Below the pieces are notes generated by a model. The model was not told where the DNA came from and did not search any database. It saw only the letters and a list, made by a program, of their open reading frames with translations. Positions 16,177-23,921 of a stretch of DNA of 52,839 nt are shown here, in pieces. A program made the translations under genes and the position numbers. Origin of the DNA: Veillonellaceae bacterium (lineage in GTDB: Bacteria > Bacillota_C > Negativicutes > Veillonellales > Veillonellaceae). Every line of letters begins with the position of its first letter. Position 1 is the first letter of the stretch. The DNA lies in the NCBI GenBank assembly GCA_902834965.1, contig CADFKY010000001.1, positions 1 through 52,839 on the forward strand. Direction: 5' to 3'.

Positions 16177-18060
16177 ATGATTCAATTAGATACGTCATGG
16201 TTACAACATGTCCAAAAGCCGGCTCGTTATACGGGCGGTGAATATAACAGTATTGTAAAAGATCACAGTACGGTTGATGTAACAATGGCTTTAGCTTTTC
16301 CAGATGTATACGAAGTGGCTATGAGCCATTTGGGTATCAAAATTTTATATGGTCTTGTAAACCGTCGTGATGATGCGGCAGCGGAACGTGTATTTGCACC
16401 ATGGCATGATATGGAAGAAGAAATGCGCAAGCGCAACATTCCTTTGTTCTCTTTGGAAACTCGTACGCCTATCAAAGATTTTGATGTGTTAGCTTTTACA
16501 CTCCAATATGAGATGAGCTTTACTAATATCTTAAACATGCTCGATTTGGCCGGCATTCCAATGTACGCTAAAGACCGCGATATGGATTTCCCATTACTCG
16601 TTTGTGGTGGTCCATGTGCATTTAATGTAGAGCCTATTGCGGATTTCTTTGATATTGTTTCCCTTGGTGAGTCCGAAGAATGGGGCGATGAATTCATCGA
16701 TCTCTACAAGGCTGAAAAGGCGAAAGGATTCCCAGGTGGTAAGGAAGCATTCTTGCGTAAAGTGGCTCAAATCCCTGGTACGTATTGTCCAGCATTATAC
16801 GATGTGGAATATACAGAGCAAGGTGATTTTAAATCCATTACACCGCGCTTTGAAGAGGTGCCTGCATCTGTTGAAAAACGCATCGTAGAAGATGTGGAAA
16901 ATGTTTTCTACCCAACAAAACCTGTGGTACCGTTCTTGGATATAGTTCATGACCGTGCGGTACTTGAATTATTCCGTGGTTGTACACGTGGTTGTCGTTT
17001 CTGCCAAGCAGGTATGCTATACCGTCCTGTACGTGAAAAGACACCAGAACGTTTGCTACAAATTGCTAGAGATACGATTGCCAATACTGGGTATAACGAA
17101 ATCTCTTTAATGAGCTTGAGCTCTGCGGACTATTCTAAATTACCTGAATTAGTAGATATGCTCATGGAAGAGTTCAAAGATAAACAAGTGAGCGTAAGCT
17201 TACCATCCTTACGTATTGATAGCTTCTCCATCGATATCGCTAAAAAAGTACAACAAGTGCGTAAGAGTGGTCTTACCTTTGCACCTGAAGCAGGTACACA
17301 ACGTATGCGCGATGTTATCAATAAAGGTGTTAGTGAAGAGGACTTGTTGGCGGCATGTACAAATGCCTTTAAATCCGGCTGGAATACAGTTAAATTGTAC
17401 TTCATGATGGGCCTTCCAACTGAGACAGACGAAGACTTGGCAGGTATTGCTGATCTTGCGTACAAGGTGCTCGATTTACACCGCGATATTACAGGTAAAC
17501 GAAATGGCTCTGTCACAGTCAGTGTATCCTTCTTCGTACCAAAAACACATTCTCCATACCAATGGTATGGTCAACAAGATGTTGAGGAAATTCATCGTAA
17601 ACAACGGTATTTAAAATCTCTCATCAATAACCGTAATATTTCTTATCATTACCATGATGGTTATACTGGCTATATGGAGGCCGCTTTTGCTCGTGGGGAC
17701 CGTAGATTATCTAAAGTTCTTGTGAAAGCATGGGAAGCAGGTTGTAAATTTGATGGTTGGACTGAGTACTTTAACTATGAAACTTGGTTGAAAGCCTTCG
17801 CTGATTGTGGTTTGGATCCAGCATATTTTGCAAGACGTACTCGTGATTTTGATGAACCATTACCTTGGGATCACTTGGATTGCACTGTAAGTAAAGCTTT
17901 CTTAAAACGGGAGTGGGAACAGGCGGTAGAGGCAAATCTTACAAGTGATTGCCGTCGCGGTCCATGTAAGGGCTGTAATGTATGTCCAGAGCTTAATACT
18001 GCAATTATTGACTATAAGGAGGGTGGCAGAGTTGAAAAAGTTACGTTTGGCCTTAAATAA
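16177..18060 (+). CDS. B12-binding-type radical SAM protein (TIGR03960 family)
   Basis: A 627-residue radical SAM enzyme of uncharacterised reaction. The N-terminal ~200 residues form a cobalamin-binding-like domain (LLVCGGPCAFNVEPIADFFD), followed by the radical SAM core with C269-x3-C273-x2-C276 (RGCTRGCRFCQAG) and a C-terminal Cys-rich end (CRRGPCKGCNVC) that could bind another cluster. ATG start with CGGAGG upstream. The partner gene (DUF2344/TIGR03936) starts inside its last 29 nt; in many firmicutes the two are fused or adjacent, upstream of rng and rplU, which suggests a role in tRNA or rRNA modification. That functional link is inference from gene order only. Confidence 0.9.
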   Translation: MIQLDTSWLQHVQKPARYTGGEYNSIVKDHSTVDVTMALAFPDVYEVAMSHLGIKILYGLVNRRDDAAAERVFAPWHDMEEEMRKRNIPLFSLETRTPIKDFDVLAFTLQYEMSFTNILNMLDLAGIPMYAKDRDMDFPLLVCGGPCAFNVEPIADFFDIVSLGESEEWGDEFIDLYKAEKAKGFPGGKEAFLRKVAQIPGTYCPALYDVEYTEQGDFKSITPRFEEVPASVEKRIVEDVENVFYPTKPVVPFLDIVHDRAVLELFRGCTRGCRFCQAGMLYRPVREKTPERLLQIARDTIANTGYNEISLMSLSSADYSKLPELVDMLMEEFKDKQVSVSLPSLRIDSFSIDIAKKVQQVRKSGLTFAPEAGTQRMRDVINKGVSEEDLLAACTNAFKSGWNTVKLYFMMGLPTETDEDLAGIADLAYKVLDLHRDITGKRNGSVTVSVSFFVPKTHSPYQWYGQQDVEEIHRKQRYLKSLINNRNISYHYHDGYTGYMEAAFARGDRRLSKVLVKAWEAGCKFDGWTEYFNYETWLKAFADCGLDPAYFARRTRDFDEPLPWDHLDCTVSKAFLKREWEQAVEANLTSDCRRGPCKGCNVCPELNTAIIDYKEGGRVEKVTFGLK

Positions 18061-18727
18061 GGGCGAAAAATTGCGATTCCTGTCGCACCTTGACTATGCA
18101 CAAGCAGTAGAGCGTATGATTCGCCGCGCAGAAATTAAAATGGCGTACTCTGAAGGCTTTAATCCACATATGAAAATTAGCTTTTCCTCTGCATTGGCGC
18201 TTGGTGTAACAGCTGCAGCTGAATATATCGATATGGATGTCATTGAAGATGACAGTTTAGAATCCATTATAGACCGTTTAAATCGTGTAGCACCGCCAGG
18301 TCTTGAAGTGCTAGGCGGTAAAGAAATGCCTGACAAGGTTAAAAAGATGATGGCTATTTGTAACTTTGCCATCTATGAAGTTACAGGCCCTGTAACGGAT
18401 GAAAATGCCGATTGGGATGCGTTACTAAAGCCTTTTAATGAGGCTCCGGAAATTTCTTACGAAAAGGTAACACCGAAGAAAACACGTATCATCGATGTAA
18501 AAGAATTTGTAAAGGAACCCATCGTTGCAACTGTGAAAGATGGTATGGTTACTCTTACAATGGGCATCGGTATTTATCCGCAAGGCACTATTAAACCTAG
18601 TGAAGTGTGGAATCTTGGTAAAGACCAATATAATTGGCCGATTACAAGTGGCTATGAAATTCATCGTAAAGCGATTATGGTGGAAAACGAAGAAGGTCGT
18701 TACACTCCACTGGAAATTAACTACTAA
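18032..18727 (+). CDS. Radical-SAM-associated protein (DUF2344/TIGR03936)
   Basis: A 231-residue protein that begins LKKLRLALNKGEKLRFLSHLDYAQAVERMIRRA, the typical N-terminus of DUF2344 proteins, followed by YSEGFNPHMKISFSSALALG. No catalytic motif is known for the family; it accompanies the TIGR03960 radical SAM enzyme and is probably its partner subunit. The start is TTG at 18032, set by AAGGAGG at 18016-18022; no ATG start fits. The reading frame overlaps the upstream gene by 29 nt, so coupling is likely. About 110 nt separate it from rng, without a clear terminator. Confidence 0.88.
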   Translation: MKKLRLALNKGEKLRFLSHLDYAQAVERMIRRAEIKMAYSEGFNPHMKISFSSALALGVTAAAEYIDMDVIEDDSLESIIDRLNRVAPPGLEVLGGKEMPDKVKKMMAICNFAIYEVTGPVTDENADWDALLKPFNEAPEISYEKVTPKKTRIIDVKEFVKEPIVATVKDGMVTLTMGIGIYPQGTIKPSEVWNLGKDQYNWPITSGYEIHRKAIMVENEEGRYTPLEINY

Positions 18728-18841
18728 TACTCGTTATATACACCTTAACTGCTAATTGTCTTTACATAAATCGTAAGAGCTTATATACGATTTAGTGATT
18801 TAAAACCTTTATATTTTATATTGAATGAAGGGAGGGATAGG

Positions 18842-20269
18842 ATGCATAAAATTTTGGTCAATGTTATGCGCGAAGAAATTCGCATGGCTGTTGTCGATGA
18901 AGCAGGTCAGTTAATAGATTTTGTCTTAGAACGTACCGATGAGAGCCATATGGCAAATCATATGTACAAAGGGACCGTAAAGAACGTGTTGAACGGTATG
19001 CAAGCGGCTTTCGTTGATATTGGGGGCTCTCAAAATGCGTACTTAAACCTTCAACAGGGGAAAGAACAGAAAATCTTGCCACGCCTATCTGTGGGGCAAC
19101 AAATACTTGTACAAGTGGTAAAAGAGGAGATGCTCGGTAAAGGCGCTCGTGTTACGGCTGATGTGAGCTTGGCAGGACGTTTTATGGTGCTTTTACCATA
19201 TTCTGAAGGCATGCATATTTCTAAGAAGATTACTGATGAAGCAGTGCGTTCTAAATTACAAGAATTAGCAGCACCTTATGTACAGGAAGGCTGTGGATTT
19301 ATTATTCGTACTGCGGCTGCTAAGGCTAGTGCCGATGAAATCGGTCGTGATATGGAATATCTATGGCGCACATGGCAACATGTGTTAAAACGCTTTAAGG
19401 TGGCTAAGAGTGGAACGGATCTCTATAGTGATGCGGATTTTTGGTTCCGCCTTGTACGAGACTATGCACACCGCAATGTAGAGGAAATCATCGTTGATTC
19501 CGATATGGGGGAATCTCGATTATTGGATCTCTTAGGTCATGGCCCAACATCTCAACAAATTAAAGTGACACGTCACCGTGGTAGCACACCTATCTTTAAA
19601 GCTAATCACATTGAACCTCAATTAGAGGATCTTATCTCTCGTGACATCAATCTTCCTTCCGGTGGCTCTATCCGTATCGACCATACAGAGGCGCTTACCG
19701 TATTCGATGTGAACTCGGCTCATTACACAGGTAAGTCTAATAAGCTAGAAGATTTAGCTTTCACAGTTAATAAAGAGGCGGCAAAAGAAATTTGTCGTCA
19801 ACTGCGCTTACGAGATATTGGTGGCATTATCGTGGTCGATTTTATCGATATGAAGGATAAGTCCCATCAACAAGAGTTGCTACAACTATTGAGCGCACAA
19901 GCTAAGTTAGATAAGATGAAAACCGTCGTATGTGGTATTAGCTCTCTCGGTCTTGTAGAAATGACGCGGAAGCGTGCCCGTCAAGGTTTGCAAACCTTGA
20001 TGTTTGATACATGTCCTCAATGTGGAGGCACTGGATACATGTTGTCGGGCAGAACTGTATATATGCAAATCATTCGTCGCATTCGTGAGTTATTTAAGTC
20101 GGGGCGAATTAAATCGAACCTAGAAATCGAAGTTCATCCGGAGGTTGCTCAATACTTAACAAAGGCTGTTCTTGAAGAATTAGGCGACTCTATAGGCCGT
20201 AAGATTTCTATTGTAGTAAATCCACAAATTAGCCGAGAAGGATATTCTTTGATGGCAGTAGCAGAATAA
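18842..20269 (+). CDS. rng: Ribonuclease G/E family endoribonuclease
   Basis: A 5'-end-dependent, single-strand-specific endoribonuclease for rRNA maturation and mRNA decay. The 475-residue product has RNase G length without an RNase E-type scaffold tail. Domains: S1 RNA-binding (about 38-120, MYKGTVKNVLNGMQAAFVDIG), 5'-sensor region, DNase I-like catalytic domain with D289 (FDVNS) and D333 (VVDFIDM), and the Zn-link CPQCGGTG (391-398) that supports dimerisation. I begin at ATG 18842 (AAGGGAGG 5 nt upstream) instead of an earlier in-frame codon at 18821. The genome also encodes RNase Y (47.9 kb), so both major decay endonucleases coexist. Confidence 0.95.
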   Translation: MHKILVNVMREEIRMAVVDEAGQLIDFVLERTDESHMANHMYKGTVKNVLNGMQAAFVDIGGSQNAYLNLQQGKEQKILPRLSVGQQILVQVVKEEMLGKGARVTADVSLAGRFMVLLPYSEGMHISKKITDEAVRSKLQELAAPYVQEGCGFIIRTAAAKASADEIGRDMEYLWRTWQHVLKRFKVAKSGTDLYSDADFWFRLVRDYAHRNVEEIIVDSDMGESRLLDLLGHGPTSQQIKVTRHRGSTPIFKANHIEPQLEDLISRDINLPSGGSIRIDHTEALTVFDVNSAHYTGKSNKLEDLAFTVNKEAAKEICRQLRLRDIGGIIVVDFIDMKDKSHQQELLQLLSAQAKLDKMKTVVCGISSLGLVEMTRKRARQGLQTLMFDTCPQCGGTGYMLSGRTVYMQIIRRIRELFKSGRIKSNLEIEVHPEVAQYLTKAVLEELGDSIGRKISIVVNPQISREGYSLMAVAE

Positions 20270-20295
20270 GTAAGTAGTTTTTATAGGTGAGTTTC

Positions 20296-20871
20296 GTGTC
20301 TGTATTTGAAATTATATTAATTAGTATTGGTCTAGCCATGGATGCCTTTGGTGTATCGATTGGTAAAGGTTTATCAATGCCGGTAGGTGAAAATGGCCGA
20401 AAGGTTACATTGGCATTCTTATTTGGGTTATTCCAGTTTCTCATGCCTGTTATGGGATGGCTTATTGGGCGTCAGTTTATAGATATTATATCTGAATGGG
20501 ATCATTGGATTATCTTCGGTCTTCTCGGCTATTTAGGTATTGCTATGATACGAGAAGGGCTTAGCGATGAAACTGATGAAGACGATGATAAGCAGTTTTT
20601 AGGCGCTTGGGAAATGATGATGCTCTCCGTAGCCACCAGCCTTGATGCTATGGCTGTAGGTCTTACTTTTGCTTTTATGCCCATCAATGTGTGGGAAGCC
20701 TCTACTATGATAGGGGTAATTACCTTTGGTATTTCTCTTATTGGTGTGTACCTAGGCAAATTTATGGGCCAGTTCGTGGGAAAATATGCAGACATACTAG
20801 GTGGGGGTGTATTGATTCTCATCGGTACAAAAATACTTTTACAACACCTCGGTATTATTGGAGAATTTTAG
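20296..20871 (+). CDS. mntP: Manganese efflux pump MntP
   Basis: An inner-membrane Mn(II) exporter of the DUF204 family. The 191-residue product has six transmembrane helices arranged as two repeats: AMDAFGVSIGKGL (about 13-25) and SLDAMAVGLTFAF in the second half, each with the conserved Asp in the membrane. Length is typical (about 185-190). The start is GTG at 20296, 5 nt after AGGTGA; an in-frame GTG at 20287 falls inside that site. It follows rng after 26 nt with no room for the yybP-ykoY Mn riboswitch that controls this family in some bacteria, so regulation must lie elsewhere. Insertion between rng and rplU differs from the usual firmicute order. Confidence 0.93.
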   Translation: MSVFEIILISIGLAMDAFGVSIGKGLSMPVGENGRKVTLAFLFGLFQFLMPVMGWLIGRQFIDIISEWDHWIIFGLLGYLGIAMIREGLSDETDEDDDKQFLGAWEMMMLSVATSLDAMAVGLTFAFMPINVWEASTMIGVITFGISLIGVYLGKFMGQFVGKYADILGGGVLILIGTKILLQHLGIIGEF

Positions 20872-20926
20872 AGGTTTGTATATATATGAAAGTATCATAA
20901 ACTGAGCTATGTATGTTGAATTTTGT

Positions 20927-20955
20927 TTGACATAGATAGGTAAATACGATATACT
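20927..20955 (+). promoter_or_regulatory. Consensus sigma-A promoter of the rplU operon
   Basis: TTGACA (20927-20932), exact 17-nt spacer, TATACT (20950-20955). The predicted start near 20962 leaves a leader of about 110 nt before rplU. Confidence 0.9.
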
Positions 20956-20961
20956 ATATCA

Positions 20962-21060
20962 GTATTAGTTCGGTTTACTGAACTTTGCAATCCGCGTGAA
21001 GCAGGTTTAAACGCCCGACCGAAGTTCGGGTCGGGATACCGAATTCAGCGAGTTCGATAA
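20962..21060 (+). ncRNA. Ribosomal protein L21 leader (cis-regulatory mRNA element)
   Basis: The structured leader of rplU-prp-rpmA holds the string TTTGCAATCCGCG...GCAGGTTTAAACGCC, which I recognise as typical of the firmicute L21 leader, and a perfect 7-bp hairpin CCCGACC / GGTCGGG (21014-21020, 21029-21035). A second small stem CGAA / TTCG follows (21040-21056). The family is thought to bind L21 for autogenous control. The exact boundaries are approximate; a covariance-model search would settle it. Confidence 0.65.
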
Positions 21061-21075
21061 CAAGGAGGTGTTCTC

Positions 21076-21387
21076 ATGTACGCAATTATTAAAACTGGTG
21101 GTAAACAATATCGCGTTGCTGAAGGCGATGTAATTACTATCGAAAAATTGGAAGCAGCTGCTAACGAGTCCGTTACATTCGAAGAAGTTTTGACTGTAGT
21201 GAATGACGGCGACGTTAAAGTTGGCGCTCCTCTTGTAAACGGTGCAAAAGTTACAGGTACAGTTCTTGAGCATGGTAAAGGTAAAAAAATCTTAGTATTC
21301 AAATACAAAGCTAAATCCAACTACCGTCGTCGTCAAGGCCATCGTCAACCGTTCACAAAAGTTCGTATTGAATCTATCCAAGCTTAA
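21076..21387 (+). CDS. rplU: 50S ribosomal protein L21
   Basis: A large-subunit protein that binds 23S rRNA near L20. The 103-residue product is full length and begins [18 protein letters not shown], with the basic C-terminal [21 protein letters not shown] block typical of L21. ATG start with AAGGAGGTG 7 nt upstream. It opens the conserved rplU-prp-rpmA operon behind a consensus promoter and a structured leader that probably allows autogenous control. prp begins 2 nt after the stop. Confidence 0.98.
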   Translation: MYAIIKTGGKQYRVAEGDVITIEKLEAAANESVTFEEVLTVVNDGDVKVGAPLVNGAKVTGTVLEHGKGKKILVFKYKAKSNYRRRQGHRQPFTKVRIESIQA

Positions 21388-21389
21388 TT

Positions 21390-21704
21390 ATGGTTTCCAT
21401 TGGAATCCAGCGGAATAGTGATGGTCAAGTAATTGGTTGTCACATGTCCGGTCATGCAGGATATGATGATCATGGCTTCGATATCGTATGTGCTGCAGTG
21501 TCTGCCTTATCGGCAACGGCAATGTTAGGACTTACCCAAATTGCTCAGCAAGAAGGGGACTATACGAATAGCGAAGGTCAATGTGATATGGTTCTCTCTG
21601 GTACGATTAACCAGAGTGGACAGGATATTCTGGGGACTATGCTCCTTGGTTTAAAGGAAATTAGCCGTCAATATCCAGAGTTTGTCCAAATACACGAAAT
21701 ATAG
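21390..21704 (+). CDS. prp: Ribosomal-processing cysteine protease Prp
   Basis: Removes the N-terminal extension of ribosomal protein L27 in firmicutes and related phyla. The 104-residue product (YsxB family) contains SGHAGYDDHGFDIVCAAVSAL with H22 and C34, the same positions as the catalytic dyad of the Staphylococcus enzyme. It lies between rplU and rpmA, as usual. The substrate gene rpmA, 12 nt downstream, encodes the matching extension, so the pair is functional by sequence. ATG start 2 nt after the rplU stop; no strong ribosome binding site, so translation probably depends on coupling to rplU. Confidence 0.94.
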   Translation: MVSIGIQRNSDGQVIGCHMSGHAGYDDHGFDIVCAAVSALSATAMLGLTQIAQQEGDYTNSEGQCDMVLSGTINQSGQDILGTMLLGLKEISRQYPEFVQIHEI

Positions 21705-21716
21705 GAGGTGAACTTA

Positions 21717-22001
21717 ATGTTTACTTTTGATTTGCAATTGTTCGCACATAAAAAAGGTGTGTCCAGTACTCGTAACGGTCGTGACAGTGAATCTAAACGT
21801 CTTGGTGTTAAATGCCATGATGGTTCCATCGTAAAGAGCGGTAACATCATCGTTCGTCAACGTGGTACTCACTTCCACCCTGGTACTAACGTAGGTATCG
21901 GTAAAGATGACACTTTATTCGCACTTGTGCCTGGTAAAGTAGCATTCGAACGTGCTGGTCGTTACAACCGTAAAGTTAGCGTATACCCTGTAGAAGCTTA
22001 A
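21717..22001 (+). CDS. rpmA: 50S ribosomal protein L27 with cleavable N-terminal extension
   Basis: L27 reaches the peptidyl-transferase centre with its flexible N-terminus. The 94-residue precursor begins [17 protein letters not shown]; the extension MFTFDLQLF corresponds to the Prp recognition sequence (MLKLNLQFF in Staphylococcus), so the mature protein should start AHKKG. The body carries [14 protein letters not shown] and [23 protein letters not shown] in order, typical for L27. Start ATG 21717, with AGGAGGTG at 21703-21710; the GTG at 21708 lies within that site and is rejected. A strong terminator follows; obg, often next in firmicutes, is absent. Confidence 0.97.
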   Translation: MFTFDLQLFAHKKGVSSTRNGRDSESKRLGVKCHDGSIVKSGNIIVRQRGTHFHPGTNVGIGKDDTLFALVPGKVAFERAGRYNRKVSVYPVEA

Positions 22002-22017
22002 TTTTACAAAGACTATT

Positions 22018-22049
22018 AATCCCTAGTGGTTTTCCACTAGGGATTTTTT
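22018..22049 (+). terminator. Rho-independent terminator after rpmA
   Basis: Perfect 12-bp stem (22018-22029 with 22034-22045), TTTT loop, T6 tail. Confidence 0.96.
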
Positions 22050-22097
22050 GTTTTCTGTAGTGTGTGTCTGATAGATATATTATAATTAAGCTTAGCA

Positions 22098-22118
22098 TTA
22101 TCATATTGGTAATGATAA
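22098..22118. promoter_or_regulatory. Dyad upstream of fetAB, possible metal-regulator operator
   Basis: TTATCA...TGATAA arms separated by 9 nt, with further partial symmetry in a wider imperfect inverted repeat (about 22090-22143, CTTAGCAT against ATGCTTAAG). It resembles AT-rich Fur/MntR/PerR-type sites but does not match the GATAATGATAATCATTATC consensus. Placement before a metal exporter makes it plausible; sequence alone is weak. Confidence 0.35.
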
Positions 22119-22214
22119 AATAATTAGAATCATTATGCTTAAGAATACTAAATAACTAGCAACAGTGAGTCGATATTTTGCTATTAATATACATATGACG
22201 AGATAGGGGGCTTT

Positions 22215-22871
22215 ATGGCGCTGCTAGAATTATCAAATATATCTTATATTGTAAAAGACAAATCTATTATCAGTGATGTATCTTTATGGGTAAATCAAGG
22301 CGATTATATTACTATTGTAGGTCCTTCTGGAAGTGGTAAAAGTACACTTTTAAAATTATGTAGTGATCTGATTAGTCCTACATCGGGAACTATTACTTAT
22401 AATGATCGTCCCTTAACGGCTATAGATCCTGAATCTTATCGTAGAGAGGTGGGCTACTGCTTTCAAAGACCTTATTTGTTTGCGAAAACAGTACGTCGTA
22501 ATATTCTATTTCCTTATGATATTCGCGGTTTAAAACCGGATATGAGTCGTATAGAATATCTCTTTGATCTACTACATATGCCACTAAATTATATGGAGCG
22601 CGGTAATGATGAGTTGTCTGGTGGTGAAATGCAACGAATATGCCTTATTCGGAGCCTTATTTTTGAGCCTAAAGTGTTGCTTTTAGACGAGGTTACGTCT
22701 GCCTTAGATGCGACGAATACATCTATTGTAGAAAATGTTATTGATGAGCTTCATAAAAAGGGGATCACCATTATCTCCATTACTCATAATGAAGAGCAAA
22801 GCTTGCGTACTGCAAATCGCCGCATCACTATCGTAGACGGTCAATTAGCTAAAGAGGAGGTACTGATATGA
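22215..22871 (+). CDS. fetA: FetA-like ABC transporter ATPase (metal export)
   Basis: An ATP-binding subunit of an inner-membrane ABC exporter. The 218-residue product has Walker A GPSGSGKST (36-44), a Q-loop (GYCFQRPYLF), the ABC signature LSGGEMQR and Walker B VLLLDEVTSALD. It is paired by a 4-nt overlap with a UPF0014 permease, which is the FetA-FetB (YbbL-YbbM) combination linked in E. coli to iron export and peroxide resistance. That function is transferred from the family, not shown here. ATG start after GATAGGGGGC. Fur is encoded at 30.4 kb. Confidence 0.88.
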   Translation: MALLELSNISYIVKDKSIISDVSLWVNQGDYITIVGPSGSGKSTLLKLCSDLISPTSGTITYNDRPLTAIDPESYRREVGYCFQRPYLFAKTVRRNILFPYDIRGLKPDMSRIEYLFDLLHMPLNYMERGNDELSGGEMQRICLIRSLIFEPKVLLLDEVTSALDATNTSIVENVIDELHKKGITIISITHNEEQSLRTANRRITIVDGQLAKEEVLI

Positions 22872-23632
22872 GTCAGTTTCAAACTATATCTACTATATCG
22901 TTGTGCCTTGCATCAGTGCTAGTTATTATTAGTATGATTATGTCTTATCGACAAGAATTGAAGCTAGAAAAGGATATTTTCATCAGTGCTATACGTGCTA
23001 CAGTTCAACTATTAGTCATCGGGTTTATTTTATCCTATATTTTTAGTACGGAAAGTCCAATATTTATTATTGGCTTACTTGGATTTATGGCTTTTAATGC
23101 CGCTTATAACTCAGCTAAACGAGGGCAAGGGATTCCGCATGCGTTATGGATTTCTTGGTTTGCTATCACCATTGGTGCATGGATAACCTTATCTATTTTA
23201 TTGGTAACTGGCGTGCTTAGTTTTACTGCGTACCAATTGATTCCTGTTGGTGGTATGGTCATTAGTGGTGCTATGGTAGCCATTGGGCTTTGTTATCGTC
23301 AAATGCTATCAAATTTTGAATTGCGTAAACAAGAGGTGGAAATTAAATTAGCCTTGGGTAGTACACCTAAACAAGCTTCGAAAGCGATAGTTCGTGATGT
23401 TATAAAGACGGGTCTACAACCTACTGTAGATAGTGCCAAGACATTAGGTATCGTAGCGCTGCCGGGGATGATGACAGGCCTTATCCTAGCAGGCATGCCT
23501 CCATTAGAAGCTGTAAAATATCAAATGATCGTTACATTTATGTCGTTATCCACTATATCCATTGCTTGTTTTATTACGTGCCAGTTGTCTTATAGGACAT
23601 TTTTTAATACTAGAAATCAATTATATAAGTAA
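22868..23632 (+). CDS. fetB: FetB-like ABC permease (UPF0014)
   Basis: The membrane partner of the preceding ATPase. The 254-residue product has six or seven hydrophobic helices; conserved features are the cytoplasmic LGSTPKQASKAIVRD loop, which couples to the ATPase, and TLGIVALPGMMTGLILAGMPPLEAVKYQ, the UPF0014 signature. Start ATG overlaps the fetA stop (ATGA). Length matches the family (about 250-260). Followed by AT-rich DNA and a terminator at 23737. Confidence 0.9.
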   Translation: MSQFQTISTISLCLASVLVIISMIMSYRQELKLEKDIFISAIRATVQLLVIGFILSYIFSTESPIFIIGLLGFMAFNAAYNSAKRGQGIPHALWISWFAITIGAWITLSILLVTGVLSFTAYQLIPVGGMVISGAMVAIGLCYRQMLSNFELRKQEVEIKLALGSTPKQASKAIVRDVIKTGLQPTVDSAKTLGIVALPGMMTGLILAGMPPLEAVKYQMIVTFMSLSTISIACFITCQLSYRTFFNTRNQLYK

Positions 23633-23736
23633 TTTCTATTAAAATCTTAATAGTAAATAAGGAATTAATTTAATTACATACATTTTAGTCATATTCGATA
23701 TAGATAATCGATATAAATTAGAAATTCCCATACTAT

Positions 23737-23775
23737 AAAGGTTGCTTCCTCTTATGAGGGAGTAACCTTTTATTA
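23737..23775 (+). terminator. Terminator after fetAB
   Basis: A 15-bp stem with two G-U pairs: AAAGGTT (23737-23743) pairs with AACCTTT (23764-23770), closing on CTTCCTC / GAGGGAG with a TTAT loop. The trailing T-rich run (TTTTATTATT) is imperfect. Confidence 0.8.
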
Positions 23776-23786
23776 TTGTGTGTCAA

Positions 23787-23821
23787 ATTCCTATGTTTTT
23801 TAGTAGGAATAGTGGTATACT
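23787..23821 (+). promoter_or_regulatory. hydG promoter with an inverted repeat over the -35 region
   Basis: An extended -10 TGGTATACT (23813-23821) without a consensus -35. The 7-bp inverted repeat ATTCCTA (23787-23793) / TAGGAAT (23804-23810), spaced by 10 nt, occupies the place where the -35 box would be. This looks like an operator for a dimeric regulator or an activator site; it does not match the Rex consensus. Confidence 0.5.
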
Positions 23822-23921
23822 ATGTACAGTATCAGTGAAATACCAGAAGACTGGTTGTCATATACTTTCATAAACCTAAAGAGGGGTGGCATTGCCACTA
23901 GAAAGATTTGAGGTAAGTACT

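Noticed and set aside
16263..16697. 144-codon minus-strand ORF inside the TIGR03960 gene
   Set aside because: Shadow frame; low-complexity Ser-rich translation, no start signals.
18767..18794. 9-bp hairpin between the DUF2344 gene and rng as terminator
   Set aside because: AT-rich stem (TAAATCGTA/TACGATTTA) with a 10-nt loop and no T tract; may be incidental.
20270..20295. yybP-ykoY manganese riboswitch before mntP
   Set aside because: Only 26 nt between rng and mntP, too short for the aptamer.
21708..21716. GTG start of rpmA giving a longer L27
   Set aside because: The GTG is part of AGGAGGTG; ATG 21717 reproduces the known L27 pre-sequence length.
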